A stretch of DNA of 64,000 bases from an uncultured Clostridia bacterium (GCA_948443805.1 CAOJUB010000001.1:241487-305486), one strand, 5' to 3'; shown: positions 47,254 through 57,614, counted from the stretch's first letter. Notes: generated by a model from the letters alone, not told the origin. A program made the numbers and translations.

Positions 47254-47791
47254 TTTCCTCATCCTTTGCCGGAAGCAGCGTCTCTGGGAGAGGCAGATCA
47301 TCAAGGCTGTCAAGGCCGAAGACCGCGAGAAACTTTTCGGTCGTTACATAGGACATCGGCCTCCCGGGAAGATCCAGTTTTCCGTTTTCCCGAAGCAGGT
47401 TTTTTTCCACCAAGCTTTCAACAATTTCACTGGAGGGAATTCCTCGGATCTGCGCGATATAGGTTTTGGTTACCGGCGCATTGTAGGCTGCAATGGAAAG
47501 AACTTCAAGCGCCGCAGGCGATAAATAGGGACTTTTTCTTGATTTGAGGAACCTTGCCACCGCTTCGCCCAGAATGATTTTGGTTCCGACGGTATAATTC
47601 CCGTTTTTTTCAATCAGGGAAAGGCCGCTTTCTTCCCTAGCATACCGTTCGGATAACATCGAAAGATATTTTTTTGTTTCGGCGCCGTCAAGCTGCAGGT
47701 ATTCCCGTATCTTTTCCTCCGGAACCGGTTCAGGCGAGGCAAACAACATGGCTTCGATCAGCGCTATGGGATTATAATCAGATATCGGCAT
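47228..47791 (-). CDS. scpB: Segregation and condensation protein B
   Basis: ALIEAMLFASPEPVPEEKIREYL...SRKSPYLSPAALEVLSIAAYNAPVTKTYIAQIRGIPSSEIVESLVEKNLL. Confidence 0.96.
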   Translation of the reverse strand: MPISDYNPIALIEAMLFASPEPVPEEKIREYLQLDGAETKKYLSMLSERYAREESGLSLIEKNGNYTVGTKIILGEAVARFLKSRKSPYLSPAALEVLSIAAYNAPVTKTYIAQIRGIPSSEIVESLVEKNLLRENGKLDLPGRPMSYVTTEKFLAVFGLDSLDDLPLPETLLPAKDEENDNPADNS

Positions 47792-48512
47792 CCGGCACCT
47801 CGTTTTCCCTTTTTTTCCGGTTGAGTATGATTTCGGTTTTATTTTGTTCTTCGATCACATCTACCCGACCGCTTCGGATCAGTTCCAGCAAGGCAAGAAA
47901 TGTGGCGACGATTTCGGAACGGTCTCTGTTTTTCTGAAACAGATTTTTCATATTGGTCCGGCCTGTCCGGAACAGGTTTTTTAAAACGAACAGTACTTTG
48001 CTTGCTACCGTTACAAACCTTGTTCCGACCAGTTTTTTGAAGGCCGATACAGGAACCGGTTTTTTCCGTTCGTTCCGTTCGATTACGCGGTGGTATGCCG
48101 CAAGCAGGTTTTTTTCTCCGGGAAAACCGTCGTAAACCGGCGGAAGCCCTTCGGGAAGGGTTTCCCGGAAAAAGAGAAGGTTGCCCACATAACGGTTTTT
48201 GAGAAATTCCGCGGCTTTTTTATGCTTGGCATATTCCTGCAGCATGGCTTCCAACAGGGCTTTCGGGTCTTCTTCTTCCTCTTCTTGGCGGGGAAGAAGC
48301 GAACAGGATTTGACATACATTAGCCGGGACGCCATTTCCAGGAAATCCGCCGCCAGATCGAGATTGTATTTCTCTGCTGTTTCAATATAGGCCATATATT
48401 GCTGGGTCAGCAGGGAGATTTCAATATCGTAAATATCAATTTTATGTTTTTCGATTAAACGGAGCAGCAGATCCATCGGCCCCTCGAAAACTTCAAGTTT
48501 AAAACTGAGCAA
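47778..48512 (-). CDS. scpA: Segregation and condensation protein A
   Basis: LEVFEGPMDLLLRLIEKHKIDIYDIEISLLTQQYMAYIE...LAADFLEMASRLMYVKSCSLLP. Confidence 0.96.
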   Translation of the reverse strand: MLSFKLEVFEGPMDLLLRLIEKHKIDIYDIEISLLTQQYMAYIETAEKYNLDLAADFLEMASRLMYVKSCSLLPRQEEEEEDPKALLEAMLQEYAKHKKAAEFLKNRYVGNLLFFRETLPEGLPPVYDGFPGEKNLLAAYHRVIERNERKKPVPVSAFKKLVGTRFVTVASKVLFVLKNLFRTGRTNMKNLFQKNRDRSEIVATFLALLELIRSGRVDVIEEQNKTEIILNRKKRENEVPDADI

Positions 48513-48541
48513 GGTTTCCGTCTCCTTGAAAAACTAATTTT

Positions 48542-49228
48542 TTAAAAGAAAATTCCTGCTAGCATCATGCCCGCCCAGTTCAGAAAAGTCAGCACCGGAA
48601 TTCGGATGATTTGCAGCAGATCGATACTTGTTAGGTTGGAAAGAACAATCAGCCCCAGAAGAATATAAAAGGAATATTGTTCGATCCGCTGATATTTCAG
48701 TTTTGCATTGTAGGGCAGGAGTTCGCCGAGTATCCGGGAGCCGTCAAGCGGCGGCAGGGGAATCAGGTTGAAAACGCCGAGACCGGTGCTGATGACCGCG
48801 AGCACATAGAAGAAAAAGGCCACGTTGGCAAGAATCTCATTGGTCGGAAAGGCGAAATTCAGCAGATAGTAAAAAAAGAAGCCGAATAGCGCCAGAATAA
48901 AGTTGGATAACGGGCCGGCCGCCGCCGTGATAATGGTTCCGGCTTTTGCATGCCGGAAGCGGTACGGGTTGATTATCACCGGTTTTGCCCAGCCGAAGCC
49001 GAACAGCATTAGCATGACCGCGCCGGAAATATCGAGGTGCCGCAGCGGATTCAGTGAAATTCTGCCCTGCGTCTTTGCCGTGTCGTCCCCGCAGACCCAG
49101 GCGGCAAGCCCATGGCTTAATTCATGAACCGACAGCGTGCACACCACGGCAATTGCGGAAAAAAGAAACGCCAGAATCCGCAGCGACCAGGGCGTGTTCG
49201 GCATGCCGAAAAGATAACTGAAAATCAT
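48542..49228 (-). CDS. Site-2 protease (M50) family protein
   Basis: [38 protein letters not shown]...[18 protein letters not shown] (HExxH and LDG). Confidence 0.93.
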   Translation of the reverse strand: MIFSYLFGMPNTPWSLRILAFLFSAIAVVCTLSVHELSHGLAAWVCGDDTAKTQGRISLNPLRHLDISGAVMLMLFGFGWAKPVIINPYRFRHAKAGTIITAAAGPLSNFILALFGFFFYYLLNFAFPTNEILANVAFFFYVLAVISTGLGVFNLIPLPPLDGSRILGELLPYNAKLKYQRIEQYSFYILLGLIVLSNLTSIDLLQIIRIPVLTFLNWAGMMLAGIFF

Positions 49229-49255
49229 AGAAGCACCAACCTTTTCTGCGGTTTT

Positions 49256-49858
49256 TTAAAATCTGGCGATCACGGCGGCAATCACGGTATCGGCCATTCC
49301 GCTGCGGGCCAGCAGCCCTGCGGCGATCGTTGCAGCCAGGGGGAGATATTCTTTGAATGTTTCCCATTTGTTTTTTAATTTCTCCGGGAGCAGACAGGCC
49401 ACGAGATTTCCGCCGGGCAGACCGGGGAGGGGACAGAGCGAGAAAATTCCCCCGGATACCAGAGCGGTTGCCAGCGCAAGCAGAAAACTCCGGAGAATAA
49501 TGACCGTTGTTGCTGCATATAACATAACGCAGCCCCAACCCGCCAGCAGCCCGAAAAGAGGAACGGAAACCGCGATAAGAAAGGTTTTGAATCTGGAGTC
49601 GGTCGGTTTTCCGGCGGAAATGAAGGCTGTTCCGAAAAGCAGATAAAGCGTTGCAAGGATCCCTTTCCGGAGAGTAAACAGTCGGATCGGATGAAAGGAA
49701 AGATCTGCTTCTTTTTCCCGGAGAAGAAGTGCTGCGCCTGCCTGAACGGCGGCGAAAAGATAGGCGGCGAAAAGGAATCCCGCCGCGGTAAAAAACAGGG
49801 TTTGCCAGAAATCGGCAGCGGTATACAGTTTCGGATTCATAAAATAGTCGAGAAGCAT
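49256..49858 (-). CDS. Degenerate M50-like membrane protein without catalytic motifs
   Basis: Multi-TM; FSLCPLPGLPGGNLVACLLPEKLKNKW resembles the [26 protein letters not shown] region of the neighbouring S2P. Confidence 0.6.
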   Translation of the reverse strand: MLLDYFMNPKLYTAADFWQTLFFTAAGFLFAAYLFAAVQAGAALLLREKEADLSFHPIRLFTLRKGILATLYLLFGTAFISAGKPTDSRFKTFLIAVSVPLFGLLAGWGCVMLYAATTVIILRSFLLALATALVSGGIFSLCPLPGLPGGNLVACLLPEKLKNKWETFKEYLPLAATIAAGLLARSGMADTVIAAVIARF

Positions 49859-50183
49859 TGGTTTCCGCCTTTCCGAATTCCTGTTTTTTTTTGAGTTTCC
49901 ACCGTTTTGATTCTTTGGCGAAACGCTGTTGGAATACCTTAATATTATACATCATTTTTCCCCAATTGTAAAGTGTAAAAATCAAACTGCCATAATTTTT
50001 TTGCAAATAGGGGAAAAGAAAAAAACTCTTCTATTTCCCCGTTGACTTTTCCGGGAAAATAGTGTATGATGATAAACGGAATCCCGCTGTTTTTCCCTTG
50101 GCGGTTTCCGGAAGAAAGCCGGGGTGCCGATGGAAAAGTGTAAAAGAAAGTGTCGAAAAGAAAGGAAAGAAAACAGGTTGACT

Positions 50184-51014
50184 ATGGAAGTGTTTTTGAT
50201 TTGTTTCTGCGCGCTGTTTCTTTTGTTTCTTTCATACTGCATGATTGTTTCCAATATTCTGACCGTTTCGGAGATTGCAGTGGAAAGCGAACGGCTTCCC
50301 GCCAGTTTTGACGGGTATCGGATTGTGCTGCTGACCGATCTTCATGATAAAAATTTCGGCCGTGACAACCGGCGGTTGATTGAGCGGGTGAAGACGCTGT
50401 CTCCGGATGTGATTTTATTCGGCGGCGATATGCATGAGACCTTGGATGACCGGGCGTTTTGCCGCCTGATTGAAGCGCTTTCCGGTATTGCACCGGTTTA
50501 TTCTTCGGAAGGAAACCATGATGCGTATTATCATCTTCGTTCCGATTATGCCGGATATTGTAAAAAAACCGAGGCCAGCGGGATGCGCAATTTGAATGGC
50601 CGGGTATTTCTGGAGAGCGCCGCCGGAGAAAAAATCGCATTGACCGGCATCAGCTATCATGCGTATACAAAAGACTGCCTTTCTTTCGATGAAGATTTTT
50701 TTAACCTGTTGCTTTTGCATAATCCGTTCTGTTTTGACGAGTTGTCTCAAAAACCGGATTTGATGCTGTCGGGACATGTGCACGGCGGTTTTGTCCGGCT
50801 TCCTCTGATCGGCGGCGTATTTGCGCCCGGCGCAGGCGTTTCTTTTCTGAAGCGGTTTTCCCGGGAGTTCTTTTTCCCCAAATATACCAAAGGGGTATAC
50901 GGCGATGAAACCGGCCGCCTTGTTGTTTCTCAGGGGCTGGGGCTGACCGCCCGTTTCCCGGTTCGGGTGATTCCGCCTGAAATTATCTGCGTGACGCTTC
51001 ACCGACCGTCGTGA
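50184..51014 (+). CDS. Membrane-anchored metallophosphoesterase
   Basis: RIVLLTDLHDKNFG...DVILFGGDMHE...SSEGNHDAYY...LMLSGHVHGGFVRLPLIGG. Confidence 0.93.
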   Translation: MEVFLICFCALFLLFLSYCMIVSNILTVSEIAVESERLPASFDGYRIVLLTDLHDKNFGRDNRRLIERVKTLSPDVILFGGDMHETLDDRAFCRLIEALSGIAPVYSSEGNHDAYYHLRSDYAGYCKKTEASGMRNLNGRVFLESAAGEKIALTGISYHAYTKDCLSFDEDFFNLLLLHNPFCFDELSQKPDLMLSGHVHGGFVRLPLIGGVFAPGAGVSFLKRFSREFFFPKYTKGVYGDETGRLVVSQGLGLTARFPVRVIPPEIICVTLHRPS

Positions 51015-51144
51015 CGTTTTTATCTTTGTCGTAAGTGTTAAATTTTTCCGAAAAATGAGGCTTGACTCTTGCAAAAGAGGTCTGGTTGTGGTAAAATAAA
51101 CGCAGTATGTTATTGATTCCATAGTTCGGGAGGGGTGTTACGTT

Positions 51145-51399
51145 ATGAATATCATGATTATCGCATTGTCTATTGCTTTGATTGTTTTCTCGGTGATTCT
51201 TGTCGCCGTTATTCTTTTCCAGTCGAACCGTTCGGCCAATATGTCGGGAGCCGTTGCCGGCGCCGGCGCTGCCAACAACAATTTTTACGGCAAGAATAAG
51301 GGAATGACCCGTGAAATGCTGATGAAAAGGCTGACGGTTGTTTTCTCTATTCTGTTTGTTCTGATTGTTCTGGTTCTGAATATTCTGGAACTGATGTAA
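51145..51399 (+). CDS. secG: Preprotein translocase subunit SecG
   Basis: Two TM helices, VAVILFQSNRSANMSGAVAGAGAANNNFYGKNKGMTREMLMKRLTVVFSILF. Confidence 0.9.
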   Translation: MNIMIIALSIALIVFSVILVAVILFQSNRSANMSGAVAGAGAANNNFYGKNKGMTREMLMKRLTVVFSILFVLIVLVLNILELM

Positions 51400-51423
51400 T
51401 TGAATTGATACAAAAAGAATAAA

Positions 51424-51455
51424 AAAAAGCGCTTTCTTTGAAGAAAGCGCTTTTC
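51424..51455 (+). terminator. Intrinsic terminator of secG
   Basis: AAAAGCGCTTTCTT-TG-AAGAAAGCGCTTTT; a second 14-bp hairpin GAGGGACAAAATCC...GGATTTTGTCCCTC follows at 51465-51497. Confidence 0.85.
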
Positions 51456-51566
51456 ATTTTTTATGAGGGACAAAATCCTTTACGGATTTTGTCCCTCACC
51501 GGTTCATTTTTTATTGCGTTATCGGTCGGGCTGTGATCGTCTTCAGAATAGGATTATACCTTACTA

Positions 51567-54030
51567 TCAGGACGCCTTCACGCCGATCGGATAGGGCAGA
51601 TTCGTCCATTTCGCCAGATAGCGGGCGAGAACCACGCTTTTGGCTGAGGAAATATTGCCGTCGTTGTTGAAATCGGCGGCGACTTTGTTGAAATTGTCGC
51701 TCATCACCCATTTTGCTAAGTAGCGGGAGGTCAGAACCTTGTCTTTTGAAGTAACCCGTTCATCGCCGTCCACATCGCCCCAGACAAAGGACTGCGTGCC
51801 GACCGTCGCAAAAACGACTTTTGAAGCCAGGAATGACCGAACATTTTCCGGCATCTGGATCACTTTCCATTCCGCCTCTGTGCCGGCATAGTGAATCTCA
51901 CTCAACGCATCGCAGCCAGTGAAAGCATTTTCCCCGATTTTAGCTACATTCAAAGGAATTACAACATTCGTCAACGAGGTGCAGCCGGAAAACGCATTGT
52001 TTCCGATTGCGGTTATGCTGTCAGGAAGAACTAACATAGACAGCGAAGCGCAGTCTTGAAAAGCGGAATCTCCGATTGCCGTTACTTTCACTCCGTTGAT
52101 CTCCGACGGAATCATGACATTGGCGGAAGAACCGGTATATTTTGTAACCGTTCCGGCGGTTTCGCCAAATTGATAATCAGCAGGGTTCGAAGAAACAAAC
52201 ACGACCTTCGGGGTCAGGAATTCCCAATCATCTGCGACCATCTCAATCGCTTGCCAATTTTCCTCCGTGCCGGAATAAAATACTGTATTTAAAGAAGAGC
52301 AACCGAAAAAAGCAGGATAGATAGCAAGTGCCGTGCCTGTTGCCTCAAAATCCCCAATACGCGTCACGCTGGCAGGAATTGTTACATTTGTTAGAGAGGT
52401 GCAATTGCTAAAAGTATATTCTCTGATTACCGTCACACTTGACGGAACTGTATAAGAATTTGCCTTTTTCCCTGCGGGATAAGAAATTAAAGTTTTTTTA
52501 TCTTTGGAAAAAAGTACGCCATCGACAGAAGTATAACTCTTGTTGGATTCAGAAACTTTGATTTCTGTCAATGAGGTGCAGTTGAAAAAAGCTTCTGACT
52601 GGATTGTCGTCACACTGTCCGGAATTGTCACGTTTGTCAACGATGTACAGCCTTCAAAAGCCATCCACCCAATTGTCGTCACGCTGTCCGGAATCGTAAC
52701 GCTTGTCAACGAAGTGCAACCGTAAAAAGTATAATCCCCGATTCCCGTCACTTTTACGCCGTAGATCTCTTCCGGGATAACGACCTCAGCCTCAGAACCG
52801 ATATAATCTGTAATTGTTCCGGTTGCTACATCAAATATAAAATCAGATTGGAGAAAAGAAAGAAAGCTTACTTTCGGAGTCAAAAAATCACGGTCATCTG
52901 TTGACATCGAAATTGATTGCCAAGCTTCTTCTGTTCCGGCATAGTATATCGTTAAATAGAAATTGCCCCAAAAAGCGGAATTCCTGATTGTCGTCACACT
53001 GTCTGGAATAGCCACTTGTGTCAACGAGGCGCAATTTCCAAAAGCATTAGCCCCAAGTTCCGTCACACCATTTGGAATCGTCACACTCGTCAGCGAGGTG
53101 CAGCTTAAAAAAGCAGAAGACCCGATTTCGGTCGCACTGTCTGGAATCGTTACGCTTGTCAGCGAGCTGCAATCGGAAAACGCGGAATCCCCGATTGTCG
53201 TCACACTATTCGGAATTGTTATGCTTGTCAACGAGGTACAGCCTCCAAAAGCCCACCAATTGTTGTCACACTGTCAGGAATCGTGACGCTTGTCAACGAA
53301 GTACAACTAAAAAAAGCATTTTCCCTGATTGTCGTCACACTATCCGGAATCGAATAACTTCCGGATTTCCCGCTGGGGAAATAAACGAGTTCTTTTTTAT
53401 CTTTCGTGAAAAGTACACCATCGATAGAAGAATAAGCGGTATTTTTTTTCCGCCACATTGATTTCTGTCAGTGAGGAGCATCGGGTAAAAGCATAATCGT
53501 CGATTGTCGTCACACTATTCGGAATCGTTACGCTCGTCAGCGAGGTGCAACTAAAAAAAAGCACTTTCCCTGATTCTCGTCACATTGTCCGGAATCGTTA
53601 CGCTTGTCAACGAGGTGCAATCGTAAAAAGCAGATTTCCCGATTTCCGTTACACTGTTCGGAATTGTTATGCTTGTCAGCGAGGTGCAACCATTAAAAGC
53701 AGAATACTTGATTTCCGTTACACTGTCCGGAATCGTTACGCTTGTCAGCGAGGTGCAACCTTCAAAAGCAGAATCCCCGATTGTTGTCACCTTTACGCCG
53801 TTAATCTCTTCCGGGATAACGACCTCAGCCGCAGAACCGATATATTCTTCAATTGTTCCGGTTGCTGCGTGAAACCGGAAATCCGAAGCTGGCGTTGCCT
53901 CAGAAACCGTTTCTATAGCCGCTGTGGGAAGTTCAACGGTCGGCAGCAAACCGATCATCAGCGCTGTAACCAACACCATGGCGAAAAAAGACAAGCTTTT
54001 TCGTCTCCAATTTTTCAATATTTTCCCCAT
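51567..54030 (-). pseudogene. BspA-like leucine-rich-repeat surface protein with C-terminal dockerin, split across three reading frames
   Basis: ORFs 54030-53551 (signal peptide and LRRs), 53458-53228 and 53231-51567 (LRRs and dockerin WGDVDGDERVTSKDKVLTSRYLAKW...) are collinear parts of one repeat protein joined by +1/+1/-1 shifts. Confidence 0.85.
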
Positions 54031-54049
54031 TTTTATGGTCCTTTTCTTC

Positions 54050-54499
54050 TTATTTGCCAGTGGAGCCGAATCCGCCTTCTCCCCGGTCGGTTTCTTCTAA
54101 GGTTTCGGCTTCGGTAAATTCGGCTGTCAGATAGGGGGTAATGACCAGCTGGGCAACGCGCTCTCGGTTTGCGATTTGCTGCGGCTGATCGGAATGATTA
54201 TGGAGTACGACCATGATTTCTCCCCGGTAGTCGCTGTCGATTACCCCGACTTTATTGGCGGGCGCTAAGCCGCGCTTGCAGGCAATCCCGCTTCTGGCAT
54301 AGACCAGCCCTGCGTAACCGTCGGGGATTTCGATTGAAAGTCCGGTCGGGATAAAGGCGGTTTGGTGCGGCTCGATGACGACGGCGGCATCCTCCGTGCA
54401 GGCATACAGATCGGCGCCGGCGGCAAAGGGCGTTGCATAGGCGGGCATGATAGCTTCGGGCTTTAATTTTTTTATTTTTACCGGTATTTTTTGATTCAT
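54050..54499 (-). CDS. dut: dUTP diphosphatase
   Basis: AGADLYACTEDAAVVIEPHQTAFIPTGLSIEIPDGYAGLVYARSGIACKRGL...GVIDSDYRGEI...RGEGGFGSTGK. Confidence 0.97.
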   Translation of the reverse strand: MNQKIPVKIKKLKPEAIMPAYATPFAAGADLYACTEDAAVVIEPHQTAFIPTGLSIEIPDGYAGLVYARSGIACKRGLAPANKVGVIDSDYRGEIMVVLHNHSDQPQQIANRERVAQLVITPYLTAEFTEAETLEETDRGEGGFGSTGK

Positions 54500-54527
54500 T
54501 GTTCATTTCCTTTCCTATTTTTTATTT

Positions 54528-55091
54528 TTATGCGTCTTCAATGTTTCCGCTGCCCATTTTTCTTTCCCAGACGCCGGGAAGAAGAACCCCTTTTTGTTCT
54601 GCCAGCGATTTTTTTACATCAAGGATTCTTTGATTCGCCGAGCCCCGGAACAGCAGCGCCGGGTTTTTTTGTTCTTCGATAAATTTTCCGTCCACCAGCA
54701 CGTCGATTTGAGAGAGGAGAGCCGTTGCTGTTTCCGGATTCCCGACTCTTCCGGGGAGTAAATCTCTGTCAAGGTCAAAGCCTGTATAGCACCAGATGTC
54801 TTTTTGCGGATATTGTTTTTGGAATTCTTTGACCAGATGCAGCAGCCCTTCCTGATTTTCCGGTTCGAAAGGTTCTCCGCCCAAAAGGGAGAGCCCGGCG
54901 ATATAATCGTGACGGAGAGCGGAAAGAATTTCTTCTTCGGTCTGTTCGGTAAATTCAGCGCCGTAGGCAAAGTCCCAGGCTTCCCGGTTGAAACAGTTTT
55001 TGCAGTGATGCCGGCATCCGCTGACAAACAGGGAGACCCGGACGCCCGGTCCGTTAGCGATATCGTTTTTTTTGATGGCCGCGTAATTCAA
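54528..55091 (-). CDS. nrdG: Anaerobic ribonucleoside-triphosphate reductase activating protein
   Basis: TTG start after AAGGAGG; NYAAIKKNDIANGPGVRVSLFVSGCRHHCKNCFNREAWDF...SLLGGEPFEPEN. Confidence 0.95.
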   Translation of the reverse strand: MNYAAIKKNDIANGPGVRVSLFVSGCRHHCKNCFNREAWDFAYGAEFTEQTEEEILSALRHDYIAGLSLLGGEPFEPENQEGLLHLVKEFQKQYPQKDIWCYTGFDLDRDLLPGRVGNPETATALLSQIDVLVDGKFIEEQKNPALLFRGSANQRILDVKKSLAEQKGVLLPGVWERKMGSGNIEDA

Positions 55092-55173
55092 TGCGGTGTT
55101 CCTCCTTTTTAAAGCGGCGGGGAGTATTTTTGATTCGGAACGGGGCGCTTTTGCGCCCCGTTTTTTTGTCGGA

Positions 55174-57351
55174 TCAGAGATGCAGAACGCGCTCTTTGAT
55201 TTCCTGGGTTCGGCCCTGGTTCCAGAACTGGGTTCCGATATAACCGCAGGTTCTTCTGGCAACGTTCATGGTGTTTTGGTCGGTGTTGCCGCAGTTCGGG
55301 CATCGCCAGACCAGTTTTCCGTCTTCGTCTTCGTTGATTTCAATCTCGCCGTCGTAGCCGCAGTGCTGGCAATAGTCGCTTTTGGTGTTCAGCTCGGCGT
55401 ACATGATGTTATCGTAAATGAACTTCATTACCGAAAGAACCGCGTCAAGATTGTTCTGCATATTCGGAACTTCAACATAGGAGATGGCGCCGCCGGGAGA
55501 AAGCGCTTGGAATTTTGCTTCCAGCGTCAGTTTCTCAAACGCGTCCATTTCTTCGGTAACATGCACGTGATAGCTGTTGGTAATGTAGTTTTTGTCGGTA
55601 ACGCCCTTCACGATACCGAAACGCTGCTGCAGGCATTTTGCAAATTTGTAGGTGGTGCTTTCAAGCGGCGTTCCGTAAAGCGAGTAGTCGATGTTCTCGG
55701 CGGCTTTCCATTTAGCCGTATATTCGTTGAGCTTTTTCATGATGTCCAGGCCGAGTTTTTCGCCTTCCGGTTCGGTAAGTTTTTTGCCGTTCAGGCTGTA
55801 AACGCATTCCCAGAGACCGGCATAGCCAAGGGAAAGGGTGGAATAACCGCCGTGGAGATATTGGTCTATTTTTTCTCCTTTTTTCAGGCGGAGCAGCGCG
55901 CCGTACTGCCAGAGAATCGGCGCGGCGTCGGAATAGGTTCCGGTCAGCCGTTCATGGCGGCACTGCAGCGCCCGGTGGCAGATTTCCATCCGTTCGTCGA
56001 AAATTTCCCAGAACTTATCAATATCTTTGTTGGCGGAAAGGCCGATATCGACCAGATTGACCGTAACAACGCCCTGGTTGAACCGTCCGTAATATTTCGG
56101 TTTGCCTTCTTCGTCGACATACGGTGTGAGGAAGCTTCGGCAGCCCATACAGGTATAGCAATGGCCGTCGCCGTTCTTGTCGATTTTGTTCTGCAGCATG
56201 ATTTTTTCGGAAATATAGTCGGGAACCATCCGTTTTGCCGTGCATTTGGCTGCGAGTTTCGTCAGATAAAAATAGGGGCTGTCTTCTTTGATATTATCTT
56301 CTTCCAGCACATAAATCAGTTTGGGGAAAGCGGGGGTAATCCATACTCCCTTTTCATTTTTTACGCCCTGGTAGCGCTGTTTGAGGGTTTCTTCAATAAT
56401 CAGCGCAAGGTCGCTTTTTTCCTGCGGATTTTTTGCTTCGTTCAGATACATGAACACGGTGACGAAAGGCGCCTGTCCGTTGGTCGTCATAAGGGTAACG
56501 ACCTGATACTGGATCATCTGCACGCCGTTTTTAACTTCCTCGCGCAGCCGTTTTTCGGTAATCTTGGCGATCTTTTCTTCGGAAATATCTTCGCCGATTT
56601 GCGCCATTTCTTCTTCGACCTGTTTTCTGATTTTCTTTCGGCTGATGTCAACGAATGGAGCCAGATGCGTCAGGCTGATGCTCTGGCCGCCGTACTGGCA
56701 GGAAGCCACTTGGGCGATAATCTGCGTAGCGATATTGCAGGCGGTAGAGAAACTGTGCGGTTTTTCGATCATGGTTCCGCTGATGACGGTTCCGTTTTGC
56801 AGCATGTCCTCCAGATTAACCAGATCGCAGTTGTGCATATGCTGGGCAAAATAGTCTGCGTCATGGAAATGGAGGATTCCCTGTTCATGAGCGGTGACAA
56901 TGTCGTTCGGCAGCAGGATTCTTTTGGTGATGTCTTTGCTGACTTCGCCGGCCATATAGTCGCGCTGTACGCTGTTGACCGTCGGATTTTTATTGGAATT
57001 TTCCTGCTTGACTTCTTCGTTGTTGCATTCAATCAGGCTCAGAATCTGATCGTCGGTGGTGTTGGATTTCCGGACGAGCGCGCGGTTGTAGCGGTAGGTG
57101 ATATACCGTCTGGCAACGTCGAAAGCTCTCTGGTTCATGATCTGATCTTCGACCATGTCCTGGATTTCTTCAACGGTGAGCGCGCGGTTGATATTCAGCG
57201 CGGCGCTTTCCACGTCTTCGGCAATCCGTTTGATTTGAACTTTGGACATTCTTGCGCTGGGAACAACGCTGTCGTTGGCTTTGGTTACGGCAACAACAAT
57301 TTTTTCGGGGTCGAAAATAACTTCTGTTCCGCTCCGTTTAATGATTTTCAT
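55174..57351 (-). CDS. nrdD: Anaerobic ribonucleoside-triphosphate reductase
   Basis: ATP-cone, YMAGEVSKDITKRILLPNDIVTAHEQGILHFHDADYFAQHMHNCDLVNL, C-terminal Zn site (CQHCGYDGEI...WRCPNCG) and TCGYIG glycyl-radical site. Confidence 0.97.
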   Translation of the reverse strand: MKIIKRSGTEVIFDPEKIVVAVTKANDSVVPSARMSKVQIKRIAEDVESAALNINRALTVEEIQDMVEDQIMNQRAFDVARRYITYRYNRALVRKSNTTDDQILSLIECNNEEVKQENSNKNPTVNSVQRDYMAGEVSKDITKRILLPNDIVTAHEQGILHFHDADYFAQHMHNCDLVNLEDMLQNGTVISGTMIEKPHSFSTACNIATQIIAQVASCQYGGQSISLTHLAPFVDISRKKIRKQVEEEMAQIGEDISEEKIAKITEKRLREEVKNGVQMIQYQVVTLMTTNGQAPFVTVFMYLNEAKNPQEKSDLALIIEETLKQRYQGVKNEKGVWITPAFPKLIYVLEEDNIKEDSPYFYLTKLAAKCTAKRMVPDYISEKIMLQNKIDKNGDGHCYTCMGCRSFLTPYVDEEGKPKYYGRFNQGVVTVNLVDIGLSANKDIDKFWEIFDERMEICHRALQCRHERLTGTYSDAAPILWQYGALLRLKKGEKIDQYLHGGYSTLSLGYAGLWECVYSLNGKKLTEPEGEKLGLDIMKKLNEYTAKWKAAENIDYSLYGTPLESTTYKFAKCLQQRFGIVKGVTDKNYITNSYHVHVTEEMDAFEKLTLEAKFQALSPGGAISYVEVPNMQNNLDAVLSVMKFIYDNIMYAELNTKSDYCQHCGYDGEIEINEDEDGKLVWRCPNCGNTDQNTMNVARRTCGYIGTQFWNQGRTQEIKERVLHL

Positions 57352-57488
57352 GATTCTCCTCCTGATTTCAAAATCTATATTTTGTATTTTTTCTTTTTTG
57401 CAGAAATTTGTTGCAGAGGACGTTTTTTGTTCGTAACTCGGCGGTGATTCCGCAGATTCCTTCTTTTGTGCAAAGTGCCAGTGCTTTT

Positions 57489-57517
57489 ATTATAACAAGA
57501 TATTGTATGTTTGTCAA
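57489..57517 (-). promoter_or_regulatory. Promoter of nrdDG
   Basis: Minus strand TTGACA - 17 bp - TATAAT. Confidence 0.8.
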
Positions 57518-57540
57518 GGGGTTTTTACAAGATATTGAAT
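57493..57540. promoter_or_regulatory. Pair of NrdR-box-like 16-mers
   Basis: TAACAAGATATTGTAT (57493-57508) and TTACAAGATATTGAAT (57525-57540), 32 bp apart, on the nrdD promoter. Confidence 0.6.
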
Positions 57541-57614
57541 ATTTTTTCTGTTTTTCTTTTTTCTTTCTGAATGGAGAGCGTTTTCTGGACAGGGAGCAGA
57601 TCGTTTTCGGCAGG

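Noticed and set aside
49122-50006. 294-aa minus-strand ORF overlapping the 49256-49858 gene in another frame
   Set aside because: Arg/Ser-rich, no domain; the 49256-49858 frame encodes a plausible multi-TM protein.
52000-54000. The regular LRR-coding repeats as a CRISPR or tandem DNA repeat
   Set aside because: The periodicity is protein-coding (CTSLTSVTIPDSVTTIG repeats on the minus strand), with no conserved repeat/unique-spacer structure.
55096-57447. 783-aa plus-strand ORF fully antisense to nrdD
   Set aside because: nrdD is unambiguous on the minus strand; the antisense product is low-complexity and Phe/Arg-rich, matches nothing I recognise, and arises from codon bias.
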